From Sphingobacterium spiritivorum (lineage in GTDB: Bacteria; Bacteroidota; Bacteroidia; Sphingobacteriales; Sphingobacteriaceae): a DNA stretch of 64,000 bases. The first letter of the stretch is position 1; the number at the start of each line of letters is the position of its first letter. A program made the position numbers and the translations under genes. The DNA lies in assembly GCF_016724845.1 (NCBI RefSeq), contig NZ_CP068082.1, positions 744,001-808,000 of the forward strand. Reading direction: 5' to 3'. Positions 27,074 to 36,700 of the stretch are shown piece by piece. The notes below the pieces were generated by a model that saw only the letters and a program-made list of their open reading frames with translations, had not been told where the DNA came from and searched no databases.

Positions 27074-27152
27074 ATGATAAGCTGTATTAGTAAAAAAATT
27101 ATAAAATAAGATCAACTATTCAAATTCATCCTTTTACTTATGAGAGTCCGTT

Positions 27153-27515
27153 TTAGATTAAATAGACTACTATCTGGAATAAAATTAGCAACAATGACGT
27201 TAAAAAAGAGATATTAAAATAAATAGAATAATTTTTTAATTTTCTTCTTTTTATAAAAATACAACTCGTTGAATACAAAAAAGTTATAAGAATAATAATA
27301 TATAAATATGTGAAAAAATAGTTTAAAATAATTGCAGGTGTTCTACTTAAACCAAGATTTTCTATTCTGGGGGCACCATAGTTAGTCATATCTGTATAAA
27401 AATCATAGAAATAGCCTAATCTCAAGATGTAAGTCAAAGCGCCTAAATCAATTATCCACCTTAGCAGATGAAAACATCCTAATATAAATCCTAAATAAAT
27501 GATTGTTTTTTTCAT
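27153..27515 (-). CDS. Small membrane protein of unknown function
   Basis: A 120-residue protein with three or four hydrophobic segments: residues 4-26 (YLGFILGCFHLLRWIIDLGALT), one around 66-88, and one at the C-terminus (ISFLTSLLLILFQIVVYLI). Short basic loops such as FIKRRKLKN suggest a polytopic inner-membrane protein. It lies between the duplicated secreted-protein genes in an AT-rich stretch. No family recognised. Composition, a reasonable ATG and lack of an overlapping frame argue it is real, but confidence is moderate. Confidence 0.55.
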   Translation of the reverse strand: MKKTIIYLGFILGCFHLLRWIIDLGALTYILRLGYFYDFYTDMTNYGAPRIENLGLSRTPAIILNYFFTYLYIIILITFLYSTSCIFIKRRKLKNYSIYFNISFLTSLLLILFQIVVYLI

Positions 27516-27525
27516 AATAACTTTA

Positions 27526-27657
27526 TTAACAATTGCTATTTAAATAAGATATTGTTTTTTTACCATCTATTACGCCTTTTAGCGTTTTCCTGTCAGGATG
27601 TTGCGAGATAGAGGCTTCTAGTTTTGCTCTCCCTCCATTCTTATTTACATAGCTTTC
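27526..27657 (-). pseudogene. Possible remnant of a gene C-terminus
   Basis: An open stretch of 43 codons ends in a stop at 27526-27528 and is closed upstream by a TGA. It reads as protein-like sequence (NKNGGRAKLEASISQHPDR, then KTLKGVIDGKK, ending SYLNSNC) but has no start codon. It sits in an otherwise empty gap between two small genes. It could be the tail of a deleted gene or chance. The parent family was not recognised. Confidence 0.35.
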
Positions 27658-27745
27658 ATTTCAAATACTTCCATTAAATGATTAATAATTTATGTCGAAA
27701 AAAGTCTACCATTCGCTGAGTTTATATCTTATACAAGAATTTATT

Positions 27746-28249
27746 TTAAAATAACAGAAGTGTTAACCCAGCCGTTGAGTTTCTGTCTTTTAATATAGTC
27801 ATTGATAACAGCTCAATTACAAGGTGTTCTCTAATATCAGCATCAAAAGCTCTGAATTGAGTTTCTGTTATTGAAGGTGATTTAGGAAAAGTATATTTTA
27901 ACCCTATAAGTTTACTTTCATTTACATTGATACTCATGCCGATTGTAACTTCTTTATCCGAATTATACAACATTCTTTTTATGTTTAGAAGTTTTGCTTT
28001 GTTAATTTTAATCAAACCCTCCGGAAAAAACATAGCATCCTTATCACTATTAATCAAAAGAGCTTCTTTATCATAAACAGACAAATCACTTATAAATATA
28101 TAGTTGTGATTAGGCATAATTCTTACATCATATCTAATTTGATTTGATATTATATTGCCATTTTTCAAAATAGCAGATTGAGACTTACCTTCATGAACGT
28201 TTATAAAGAGTATCAATGCAAGGCATAATATATTAATATATATTTTCAT
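27746..28249 (-). CDS. Secreted protein of unknown function
   Basis: This 167-residue protein has an N-terminal signal peptide (KIYINILCLALILFINVHEG, cleavage probably before QSAIL). The mature part is a mixed alpha/beta sequence with no motif I recognise. The last ~15 residues (TAGLTLLLF) are mildly hydrophobic, so a C-terminal truncation is possible, consistent with the gene remnant just downstream. It lies in the AT-rich small-protein region between the two copies of the duplicated gene. Confidence 0.6.
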   Translation of the reverse strand: MKIYINILCLALILFINVHEGKSQSAILKNGNIISNQIRYDVRIMPNHNYIFISDLSVYDKEALLINSDKDAMFFPEGLIKINKAKLLNIKRMLYNSDKEVTIGMSINVNESKLIGLKYTFPKSPSITETQFRAFDADIREHLVIELLSMTILKDRNSTAGLTLLLF

Positions 28250-28306
28250 AATGCATTAAATTGTACGCATCCAATTTAAAAGAAATCAATACATGATATT
28301 GAAAAC

Positions 28307-28777
28307 TTATTTGCTTTCCGGTCTTAAAAAAGGCACATCCTTTGGTTGTATAAGTTCATCTTTATTCATTGTAAATAAAGAGTATTTTACCACTTTAAAA
28401 TATTCAAGACGGGTTGGCATTTTTTTAAATTCAGGGGTGGCAAGCAAGCCATTATGATAAGTATAATTATAGCCAACAACACCTTTAGACTTTAAAGAAT
28501 CTATCCCAGTAGCATCATTTAGGAATTGAATATATAATGCCCTGTTTGGGCCGTTTTTTATTTTATTAATCTGGTCAAAATACTTTTTGGTATATTGATT
28601 CTTCTTATCTGCAGCATCAGGATCTTTTAAGTCTTTGTAAGCATCATAGTTTATACTGTATTCTCTTAGTCTTAGAATATCAATCATAATATCTCTTGAG
28701 GATGTTTGCGCAAATAATGTATTACTACAGCAGATTAAGAGTATTAAACCGATGGCTATTTTTAGTTTTGTATTCAT
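28307..28777 (-). CDS. Small secreted protein of unknown function (copy B)
   Basis: A 156-residue protein with a signal (KIAIGLILLICCSNTLFAQ) and a mature part starting TSSRDIMIDILRLREY. It is a paralog of the gene at 26591-27073, with the same C-terminal 20 residues and near-identical DNA over long blocks, including the region downstream of position ~28313. The variable block here reads YNYTYHNGLLATPEFKK. High DNA identity points to recent duplication or gene conversion. Function unknown; both copies are predicted to leave the cytoplasm. Confidence 0.72.
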   Translation of the reverse strand: MNTKLKIAIGLILLICCSNTLFAQTSSRDIMIDILRLREYSINYDAYKDLKDPDAADKKNQYTKKYFDQINKIKNGPNRALYIQFLNDATGIDSLKSKGVVGYNYTYHNGLLATPEFKKMPTRLEYFKVVKYSLFTMNKDELIQPKDVPFLRPESK

Positions 28778-28809
28778 GATAATTAAATATACGAGTTATC
28801 TATAAATAC

Positions 28810-28995
28810 TTATTTCCCATTTTGCCACTTTTGCTTCTTACCGCTATGCATACCCATAGAAGTCTTTGATTTTCTGGGTGACTTGTGACTATCATAGGCA
28901 GAGCATAAGTCCTTGGATCCGGAGCATCCCTGAATACTGCAAGCAGTACAAATTATAAAAGTTAGTAGCATCAATCTAAACCTGTTTTTTACCAT
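28810..28995 (-). CDS. Small basic lipoprotein-like protein
   Basis: From the ATG at 28993-28995 this is about 61 residues; an in-frame ATG at 29014-29016 adds 7. A hydrophobic segment (RLMLLTFIICTACSIQGC) with cysteines suits a lipoprotein signal. The rest is short and rich in Lys, Ser and His (SPRKSKTSMGMHSGKK). No family recognised. Small basic lipoproteins of this style are common in Bacteroidota, but this one could also be a non-functional ORF. Confidence 0.5.
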   Translation of the reverse strand: MVKNRFRLMLLTFIICTACSIQGCSGSKDLCSAYDSHKSPRKSKTSMGMHSGKKQKWQNGK

Positions 28996-29330
28996 CTCCC
29001 TGAAATTTAAGTCCATCTTTAGGCTTTTTTATGTTCAATCTATATTCTACCGTTCCATTCGATGGAATGGCATTCAGATACAGAAACATTTTAGTTAGTG
29101 AAAATTTAAAGAAAAAAAATTAAACACAAAGATAGCAACAAAATACAAATATTGCAATTCAATATTTTAAAGAAAACATTTTTGAAACAAACTGAAACAA
29201 CGTATAGCATTGTTTTGAAAACAATGTTTTTTTTCTCTTTAATATTCGTATTGGAAGTGAAGAAACAGAAGCAGCAAAAGGGAGATTTTGCTGATAGGAT
29301 AAATACAGAAGGTAAGGTCTGATATTTCAA
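28996..29330. other. AT-rich non-coding stretch with a 9-1-9 palindrome
   Basis: No convincing gene. It contains CATTGTTTT-G-AAAACAATG at 29208-29226, followed on the plus strand by a T tract, which may be a weak terminator or an operator. A smaller repeat, CCATTC-GATG-GAATGG, lies near 29057-29072. A 74-codon leftward frame here is low-complexity and judged spurious. Confidence 0.5.
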
Positions 29331-29364
29331 AAAAAGTGGAGATGTTTTACCATCTCCACTTTTT
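29331..29364. terminator. Terminator after msrA
   Basis: AAAAAGTGGAGATG (29331-29344) pairs with CATCTCCACTTTTT (29351-29364) around a TTTTAC loop, directly after the msrA stop. A/T ends on both sides make it work in either direction. Confidence 0.85.
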
Positions 29365-29880
29365 TTATGCTTTAAATTCTTTTAGAAATTTCTGCAGTTT
29401 TGGTGCTATTACGACAGAACAGAATGGATTCTCAGGATGCGAATTAAAATAATTATGGTGATAATCTTCAGCTTCCCAGAATGTACTTGCCGGCTCTACA
29501 GCAGTTACAACAGGATCAGCATATACATGCTCTGCGTCCAGCTGCTGAATAAAGCGTTCAGCTTTCTCCTTTTGTTCTTCATTGTGATAGAATACTACCG
29601 AACGGTATTGCGTACCGACATCGTTGCCTTGTCTATTGAGTGTAGTAGGATTATGAGTCTTAAAAAAGATTTTAAGCAGATCCTCAAAACTTACTTTTGA
29701 TTCATCAATATCCAATTGAACGACTTCTACATGGTCTGTAGTACCTGTACATACCTGTTCATAAGTGGGATGGTCATTCTTTCCTCCCATATATCCCGGT
29801 AAAACTGATTTTACTCCGTCAGTATTCTGAAAGATTACTTCGGTACACCAAAAGCATCCCCCTCCAAATGTTACTAGCAT
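29365..29880 (-). CDS. msrA: Peptide-methionine (S)-S-oxide reductase MsrA
   Basis: A 171-residue protein that reduces the S-epimer of methionine sulfoxide. The active-site motif GGCFWCTE lies at residues 7-14 with catalytic Cys9. The conserved GYMGG, YEQVCTGTTDHVEVVQ and FWEAEDYHHNYF segments follow. No signal peptide, so it is cytosolic. It starts almost directly at the catalytic motif, which is normal for short MsrA forms. It stands alone, with a terminator behind it. Confidence 0.95.
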   Translation of the reverse strand: MLVTFGGGCFWCTEVIFQNTDGVKSVLPGYMGGKNDHPTYEQVCTGTTDHVEVVQLDIDESKVSFEDLLKIFFKTHNPTTLNRQGNDVGTQYRSVVFYHNEEQKEKAERFIQQLDAEHVYADPVVTAVEPASTFWEAEDYHHNYFNSHPENPFCSVVIAPKLQKFLKEFKA

Positions 29881-30022
29881 GATTATAAAATTAAAAACTC
29901 AAATTTAAACAATAATAAACCACTTGTCACCTGAGGTCTATAACGACAGCGTCAAAAAAACAACGCTCTTATTATACACATCCCCACAGCATGCCAGTGG
30001 TTAAATACAGGAATGAAAACTG

Positions 30023-31045
30023 TTATTTAAAAATATGTTTGCCCTTGATCAGCAGATCCTGCTTTTCTTCCGTACATACAGCATAAGAAAATCCATTCTG
30101 CAATGCATACGAGCCATATTCTCCCTTTTTATTAAGTGCAAGAAATCCAACCTGTATTTCTTTAGCTGTCTGTGGTTTCTTTTTAATAATGCGTTCTACA
30201 GCTTCTTTACATGCTGCTTCAGGGGAATAACCTTGTCGCATAAGTTCTACTACCAGAAAACTTCCTACTGTACGGATCACTTCTTCTCCTACACCGGTCG
30301 AAGTAGCTCCTCCTATTTCATTATCCACATATAGGCCTGCTCCGATAATCGGGCTGTCACCTACCCTACCGTGCATTTTGAATGCCATGCCGCTTGTCGT
30401 ACACGCTCCGGCAAGATTGCCGTCGCTGTCTAAAGCCAGCATTCCGATGGTATCATGATTATATTGATTGCCGGGCAGACGCTCTGCCGCAAACCCCTTG
30501 TTCTCAATATTCATGACAGGTTTATACTTCTTCTCCTTCAACCATTCTTTCCATGCTTTTTCCCCTTCAGGGGTAAGCAGGTTTTCCTTCTCAAACCCCT
30601 GCTCTAAAGCAAATTGCAAGGCTCCTTCACCTACCAGCATCACATGAGGTGTCTTTTCCATTACTAACCTTGCCACAGATATCGGATGTGCAATATGCTC
30701 CAATGCGGCGACTGAGCCACAGTTACCTTCTGAATCCATGATACAGGCATCCAGGGTTACATTGCCGTCTCTGTCCGGATATCCGCCCTTACCTACAGTC
30801 ATATTTTTCAGATCTGCCTCCGGCACACGTACTCCCTGCTCTACAGCATCTATAGCTTTCCCTTTTTTACTTAACACCTCCCAGGCAGCCTGGTTTGCAG
30901 CTATCCCAAAATCCCAGGTTGAGATTACAATAGGTTTGCCCGGTTTCAGTATTTTGTCTTCAGCAAAACCGCTAAGTGTACTTATACTTCCTAAAGCAGC
31001 CGCACCAACGATTCCTTGTTTTATAAATTTACGTCTTGAATGCAT
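30023..31045 (-). CDS. Glycosylasparaginase-family N-terminal nucleophile hydrolase
   Basis: This 340-residue protein has an N-terminal RRKFIKQGIVGAAALGS stretch resembling a Tat signal, so export is likely. The autocleavage site is the HDTIGM motif, with Thr199 as the new N-terminal nucleophile, followed by GACTTSGMAFKMHGRVGDSP and the GATSTGVGEE region. This is the N4-(beta-N-acetylglucosaminyl)-L-asparaginase family, which splits GlcNAc-Asn in the last step of N-glycan breakdown; related enzymes act on isoaspartyl peptides. It is transcribed away from the NlpC/P60 gene. No endoglycosidase partner is next to it. Confidence 0.88.
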   Translation of the reverse strand: MHSRRKFIKQGIVGAAALGSISTLSGFAEDKILKPGKPIVISTWDFGIAANQAAWEVLSKKGKAIDAVEQGVRVPEADLKNMTVGKGGYPDRDGNVTLDACIMDSEGNCGSVAALEHIAHPISVARLVMEKTPHVMLVGEGALQFALEQGFEKENLLTPEGEKAWKEWLKEKKYKPVMNIENKGFAAERLPGNQYNHDTIGMLALDSDGNLAGACTTSGMAFKMHGRVGDSPIIGAGLYVDNEIGGATSTGVGEEVIRTVGSFLVVELMRQGYSPEAACKEAVERIIKKKPQTAKEIQVGFLALNKKGEYGSYALQNGFSYAVCTEEKQDLLIKGKHIFK

Positions 31046-31374
31046 ACGAATAATATTTGTAGCACAATATTACGAAAAAGCTTTATGATTCGTGTACAGG
31101 CAGATCCCCCAAAACAAGCGGTATGCTAGTTACTTTTCTGTAAAATCATAACACATCCGATGCTGAAAGGCTCAGTGGGCATGCCTGTCAACTGTTTTAC
31201 TGCATATTACAGCAGAAGCACTTCTGTTTTTATGCAATTGGTACCCTTACCTGTTATTTTAAGACCAACGCTATTCGTTTTTGTGCAACTTTTTTGTTCA
31301 AATAATCAAAAACATACAATATAATTATAGATTTATCATATTTTTAATGGTAACTTAGACTTAAACTATCCAAC
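31046..31374. other. Divergent intergenic region between the asparaginase and NlpC/P60 genes
   Basis: A 329-bp gap that must contain both divergent promoters. The part near 31300-31370 is very AT-rich. I cannot assign a clean -33/-7 pair, and I see no RNA gene or reading frame. Confidence 0.5.
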
Positions 31375-32604
31375 ATGAAGACTTTTATTACTTACTCATT
31401 TCTTGCATTTACCTTATTTACAAGTATAAATCATGTAAATGCGCAAGTTATTGACTCTACTACCTACCTCAAGATCAAAGAACTGCAAGAAACCGTAAAA
31501 ACGGAAATTGCTCCGGACAAAAGATTAAAGATTATAGAGTTTTTATCTGTTGATATTCCCAAAAACGTCTATGTTATCCAGACGACCGAAAAAACAGCAA
31601 AAGACAGACTTGAACAACAATTAAAAGGAATCAATGCTCAGGTATCGGTCACCTTACTTCCCGATGCTTCTGTAGCGGACAAGCCCGCAGGAGTGGTCAA
31701 TCTATCCGTTGCCAATCTGCGCACCAAACCCGAACATTCTGCAGAGATGGCAAGTCAGGTATTATTGGGCGCTCAGGTAGATATACTGCAAAAGATAAAA
31801 GGCGACTATCGTGTGCGTACAGCTGAGGGATATATTGCGTGGGTTCCGACATCCTCTGTTGTCGCTGTAACAAATGAAGAGTTGAACGATTGGAAAAAAG
31901 CGAAGAAAATTATCTTTACTGATGAATACGGCAAGTCCTATGCTACTGCAAATACGCAGGGACAACAGGTCTCTGACCTGGTATACGGGGATATGCTGAT
32001 CCTGAATGGCGAAAGCGGCAATTTTTATGCGGTAACGTACCCGGATAAAAGAAAAGCCTATGTGCGCAAAGAACAGGCGATGACCTACGACAAATGGTTA
32101 ACATCACGCAAGCCAACCTCTGAGAATATTATCAGCAGCGCGAGGACCATGCTGGGTCTGCCTTATCTGTGGGGAGGTACTTCTACCAAAGGAGTGGATT
32201 GCAGCGGTTTTACCAAAACGGCTTATTTTATGAACGGTTATATTATTCCTCGGGATGCTTCACAACAGGTTCTCACAGGCCAGAAAATTGACATTCTGGA
32301 CAAGGACGGTCATTTTGATCCTGAAAAAGCTTTAAAAAATCTAAAACCTGCCGACCTGTTGTTTTTTGCAGCAGGCAAAAGCAGCAATCCCGATGCCCGT
32401 GTAACACATGTGGCCCTTTATATAGGCAACGGTACATTTATTCATTCCGCAGGATCAGTACGTATCAACAGTATGCTTAAAGATTCGCCTGATTATGATG
32501 ACTTCCAGACCAGAACTGTAGTCGCTGCAAGACGTTATCTTGGAGAACATGAAAGTAACCTGCAAAAAGTAGAGAACAGCACCTATTACAATGCCGGAAA
32601 GTAA
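31375..32604 (+). CDS. Secreted NlpC/P60 endopeptidase with SH3 domains (YkfC-like)
   Basis: This 409-residue protein has a signal peptide (cleavage after VNAQ, ~24). An N-terminal helical part and bacterial SH3-like domains follow (about 105-240, with VVNLSVANLRTKPEHSAEMA). The C-terminal NlpC/P60 domain has Cys276 (GVDCSGFT), His345 (VTHVALYIGNG) and a downstream His357. SH3 plus NlpC/P60 is the layout of gamma-D-glutamyl-diamino acid endopeptidases such as YkfC, which release L-Ala-D-Glu from peptidoglycan stem peptides. The next gene encodes the epimerase that uses this dipeptide, which supports the assignment. Confidence 0.9.
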   Translation: MKTFITYSFLAFTLFTSINHVNAQVIDSTTYLKIKELQETVKTEIAPDKRLKIIEFLSVDIPKNVYVIQTTEKTAKDRLEQQLKGINAQVSVTLLPDASVADKPAGVVNLSVANLRTKPEHSAEMASQVLLGAQVDILQKIKGDYRVRTAEGYIAWVPTSSVVAVTNEELNDWKKAKKIIFTDEYGKSYATANTQGQQVSDLVYGDMLILNGESGNFYAVTYPDKRKAYVRKEQAMTYDKWLTSRKPTSENIISSARTMLGLPYLWGGTSTKGVDCSGFTKTAYFMNGYIIPRDASQQVLTGQKIDILDKDGHFDPEKALKNLKPADLLFFAAGKSSNPDARVTHVALYIGNGTFIHSAGSVRINSMLKDSPDYDDFQTRTVVAARRYLGEHESNLQKVENSTYYNAGK

Positions 32605-32667
32605 CGGCGGAAAGTGTCTGAAAAATAAAATATATCAAGTAATTTTAATACCACAAAAAGACCTATT

Positions 32668-33723
32668 ATGAGTACAACAGCTGATTGGATAGCTAAAGAC
32701 TTCGGAGCATTCAAATTGCGTTACCGTCCCTATACGTTAGAACTACGTCATGTATTTACTGTTGCATCTTTCAGTCGCAGCACGACCCCCGTAGTCCTCA
32801 CAGAACTGGAATATGACGGTATTATCGGATATGGAGAAGCCAGTATGCCTCCTTATCTCGGTGAATCGCAGGAAAGCGTGATCAATTTTCTGAATCAGAT
32901 TGATCTGAGCAGCTTCAACTCCCCTTTCCAGACCGAAGAAATCCTGCACTATGTGGATCAGACCATGCTCAAAAACACGGCTGCCAAAGCGGCGATAGAT
33001 ATTGCACTGCATGATTTGCTGGGAAAAATCCTGCAACAGCCCTTTTATAAAATATGGGGATTAGATGCGGCACTTATCCCTCCTACATCCTATACCATCG
33101 GTATCGATACGGAAGAAATGATCCGGCAGAAAGTAGCTGAATCGGATCAGTTTAAGATCCTGAAAGTAAAACTCGGACTGGATACGGATAAAATGATTAT
33201 CGATACTATTCGTAAAGTGACTGACCGCCCGCTATGTGCAGATGTCAACCAGGGGTGGAAATCCAGAGAACAGGCATTAGAAATGGCTCATTGGCTGGCG
33301 GAGCGCAATGTGGTTTTTCTGGAACAGCCTATGCCTAAGGAACAGATAGATGACAATGCCTGGCTTACGGAACACAGTCCGATCCCGACGATCGCAGATG
33401 AGGCCTGCCAGCGGCTGGCTGATGTGCCGGCTTTGAAAGATGTATACACCGGTATCAATATCAAACTCATGAAATGTACCGGAATGCGGGAAGCAAAAAA
33501 AATGGCTGAATTAGCAAGAGCTCTGGAAATGAAAGTCATGATCGGTTGTATGACAGAAACGTCCTGTGCTATCTCAGCCGCAGCACAGTTAGCTCCTTTA
33601 GTGGACTGGGCGGATCTGGATGGAGCACTATTGATCGCAAATGATATTTATGATGGTATGCAGGTTGTAGAGGGGAAATGCATCCTGCCGGAAAGACCGG
33701 GAATTGGAATACTAAAAATTTAG
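32668..33723 (+). CDS. L-Ala-D/L-Glu dipeptide epimerase (enolase superfamily, YkfB-like)
   Basis: A 351-residue member of the muconate-lactonizing/enolase superfamily. The catalytic set is complete: KVK motif with Lys166 and Lys168, metal ligands Asp192 (ADVNQGW), Glu219 (FLEQPMP) and Asp244 (IADEAC), and the opposite base Lys266 (NIKLMKCTG). The N-terminal capping domain is at ~15-130. AE epimerases turn L-Ala-D-Glu from peptidoglycan into L-Ala-L-Glu so ordinary peptidases can use it. It lies 63 bp after the YkfC-like gene and 66 bp before a susC gene. No signal peptide, so it is cytosolic. Another dipeptide specificity is possible. Confidence 0.9.
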   Translation: MSTTADWIAKDFGAFKLRYRPYTLELRHVFTVASFSRSTTPVVLTELEYDGIIGYGEASMPPYLGESQESVINFLNQIDLSSFNSPFQTEEILHYVDQTMLKNTAAKAAIDIALHDLLGKILQQPFYKIWGLDAALIPPTSYTIGIDTEEMIRQKVAESDQFKILKVKLGLDTDKMIIDTIRKVTDRPLCADVNQGWKSREQALEMAHWLAERNVVFLEQPMPKEQIDDNAWLTEHSPIPTIADEACQRLADVPALKDVYTGINIKLMKCTGMREAKKMAELARALEMKVMIGCMTETSCAISAAAQLAPLVDWADLDGALLIANDIYDGMQVVEGKCILPERPGIGILKI

Positions 33724-33789
33724 CTTTATTTTTAATCAAAGACAGAATACTAACCATATTTTTTTAAACAAATTAACTAACCCTTAACT

Positions 33790-36700
33790 ATGAAACAACT
33801 TTTACTTGCATGCTTGTGCTGTATGTTTTGCTTTGCGGTATCTCATGCTCATGCACAACAAAGTACTGTTACCGGTAAAGTGACAGACGCCGCAACAGGC
33901 AAACCTATTCCTGGTGTCACGATCACCATTAAGGGCAGCAGCAGAAGTACTTCTACAGATGAAAAAGGCTCTTTTTCGCTTATTGAAGTCACATCTTCCA
34001 ATACCTTGATCTTTTCCTCTTTAGGTTATCAGACTGCGGAAATGGAAGTCGGTAACCGGTCTTCTCTGACGATCAGTCTGACGGCAAGTGATCAGGCTTT
34101 GGAAGAGGTCATGGTCGTAGCTTACGGTACAGCAAAAAAAAGCACCTATACCGGGTCTGCAGCAACCGTGAGTCCCAAGGAAATTGCAGATGTACCTACT
34201 ACTTCATTTGAAAATGCACTAAGCGGCCGGGTGGCAGGTGTACAGATCAATTCGGCTTCCGGTCAGGCTGGGTCCACATCGAGCATACGTATTCGGGGTA
34301 TCGGATCGATGAATGCGTCTAATGATCCGTTATTTGTCATCGATGGTGTACCTGTAGTATCCGGCAATGTGGGGCAGATCAGCGGACAGCTTTATTCAAC
34401 ATCCAATGTGATGAGCACGCTAAATCCTGCTGATATTGAATCCATTACTATCCTGAAAGATGCTGCAGCATCTTCACTCTATGGTTCGAGAGCCGCCAAC
34501 GGTGTAGTGGTCATTACGACCAAACGCGGTAAAACGGGCAAACCTACTCTTAACTTCCGAACTTCAATCGGTCTCACGCCTTCATGGGCAACAGATAATT
34601 ATGAAATTGCTGACCCTCAGGCTCAGATCAATATGGAGTATCAGATCTTCCATGATTACCGCACATCCAATAAAAACAGTGCTACAGGTGTCAACTATAC
34701 TGATCAGGAAGCAAGTACGTATGCACTGGGACAGATCAATCGTCGTTTTAATATCCATGGTTACAAATTTGAAGTGGATAACCCATCGAGAATGACGAAT
34801 GTCAAAATTCTGGGGATGACTGACGGTGTCGAAAACAGGGAAGGAAAATTTTTCGACTGGGAAGATTACCTGTTCAGAACGGGTGTATTTCAGACAAATG
34901 ATCTGTCTTTAAGCGGTGGTACGGGAACGACGAAATACTATTCATCCCTATCGTATACAAAAGATAAAGGCAGAGCTATTATCAATGAGTATGACCGTAT
35001 TTCAGGAAGGATAAACCTTTCTCAGAAAGTATTTAATAATGTAGAGTATAATGTCAATCTGAATGTTGCCAGCACAGCTAAAACCGGGTTTAATGACACC
35101 AGAAGTACAGGTTCGAATTATTTCTTCCAGGCCCGCAACTTGCTGTTTCCATTCTACTGGCCTACGGATTACAAAACGGGAAATCCCTGGACTGCACAGT
35201 ATGGTAGTTTAGCTTACAATTCGGACTATTACAATAAGGAGTGGGACAACAATACAAATACATTGAAACTTGGAGCTGTACAATCCCTTTCCTGGGAAAT
35301 CATCCCCAACCTGACCGCAAAGACTATTTTCTCATTTGATAATACAGAAGTAAAAGATGATCTGTTCTACTCAGCTTTGCATTTTAACGGTCTGACAGAT
35401 AAAGGAAGTTCCAGCAAATGGGCAACGAATATCCGAAAATATGTTTCGTCTAACACGCTGACGTATGCTAAAAGTTTCGGACTGCACAATCTGAATATCC
35501 TGGGCGGTTTTGAAGCGGAAAAGAATAAAACGGATTATCAGTACAGTAATTCTATCAACCTTGGTTCCAGCGCATTGACATCTATAGGAACAGGTGCCAA
35601 TTTTAAAGCAGACAGCTATACCTGGGGGAATAACCTGATGTCATATCTATCCCGGATCGACTACAATTATAACGAAAAATACTTCGCCGGTGCTTCCATC
35701 CGTAGAGATGGCTCATCCAGATTAAGTCCTGAAAATCGTTGGGGTACATTCTGGTCGGTTTCAGGAGCCTGGAGTCTGCACAAAGAAGATTTCCTGAAGA
35801 ATAATGAAACCCTTTCGACCCTGAGACTAAGAGGCTCGTACGGTGTAAACGGAACATTGCCAACCAATGATTTTGCATGGCGAACGCTAATGTATTACAA
35901 ATACAACTACAAAGGTAATCCCGGTGGTATCGTTAGTGACGGTTCTACGGGACTGATCGACAGAGGGCTTGGAAATCTCAATCTGGGTTGGGAAGAAAAC
36001 AAGACCTATGATCTGGCTTTAGAATTTGGATTATTTAATAACAGACTGACAGGATCTGTGGAGTATTTCAACAGAGATTCCAAAGATCTGTTACAGGATG
36101 TACCAACCTCCGGAACAACAGGTTTTACGACAATCCTGAGGAATGTAGGCGTGATCAACAACAGCGGATTAGAAATCGATCTGGGCGGCGATATCATCAA
36201 AAATGATAATTTCCGCTGGACAGCACGTGTGAATGCTTCCTTCCTGGATTCAAAAGTCAAAAGATTAAACGGTGGAAAAGATATTATCTGGAATGATCCT
36301 ACAGGAGGAGATGCCCGGGCTCAATTCATCTACCGTGAAGGAGAGTCTGTATTGTCTTTTTATGGTTATGAGTGGGCTGGTGTAGACAAGAACAATGGTA
36401 AGAATGTATGGTATACGAACAACGATAAATCAGATTTTGAGTATAACGGACGCTCGGCGACCTACAATTTTGGAAATGCAAACCGTAAAATTATCGGCTC
36501 CGGGGTAGCGGATGTCTTTGGAGGGATTAATACGGACCTTGAATACAAAAACATCTCTCTGGGATTTAATTTCAGTTATAAAATAGGGGGTAAATTATAC
36601 GATGGTGCAGAGAAAGATGTGATGGATGACGGCTATTACTGGGAACGAATCCGATCAGCCTATTATTACGAAAACATGTGGTCTCCTGACAATATGGAGG

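Noticed and set aside
29106..29330. Leftward 74-codon frame before msrA
   Set aside because: Very AT-rich, Phe/Cys/Leu-dominated sequence with no signal or domain; it fits chance in AT-rich DNA.
30023..31045. Adding the glycosylasparaginase to the muropeptide locus
   Set aside because: Its known reaction is on GlcNAc-Asn, and it is divergent from the NlpC/P60 unit, so membership is not supported.
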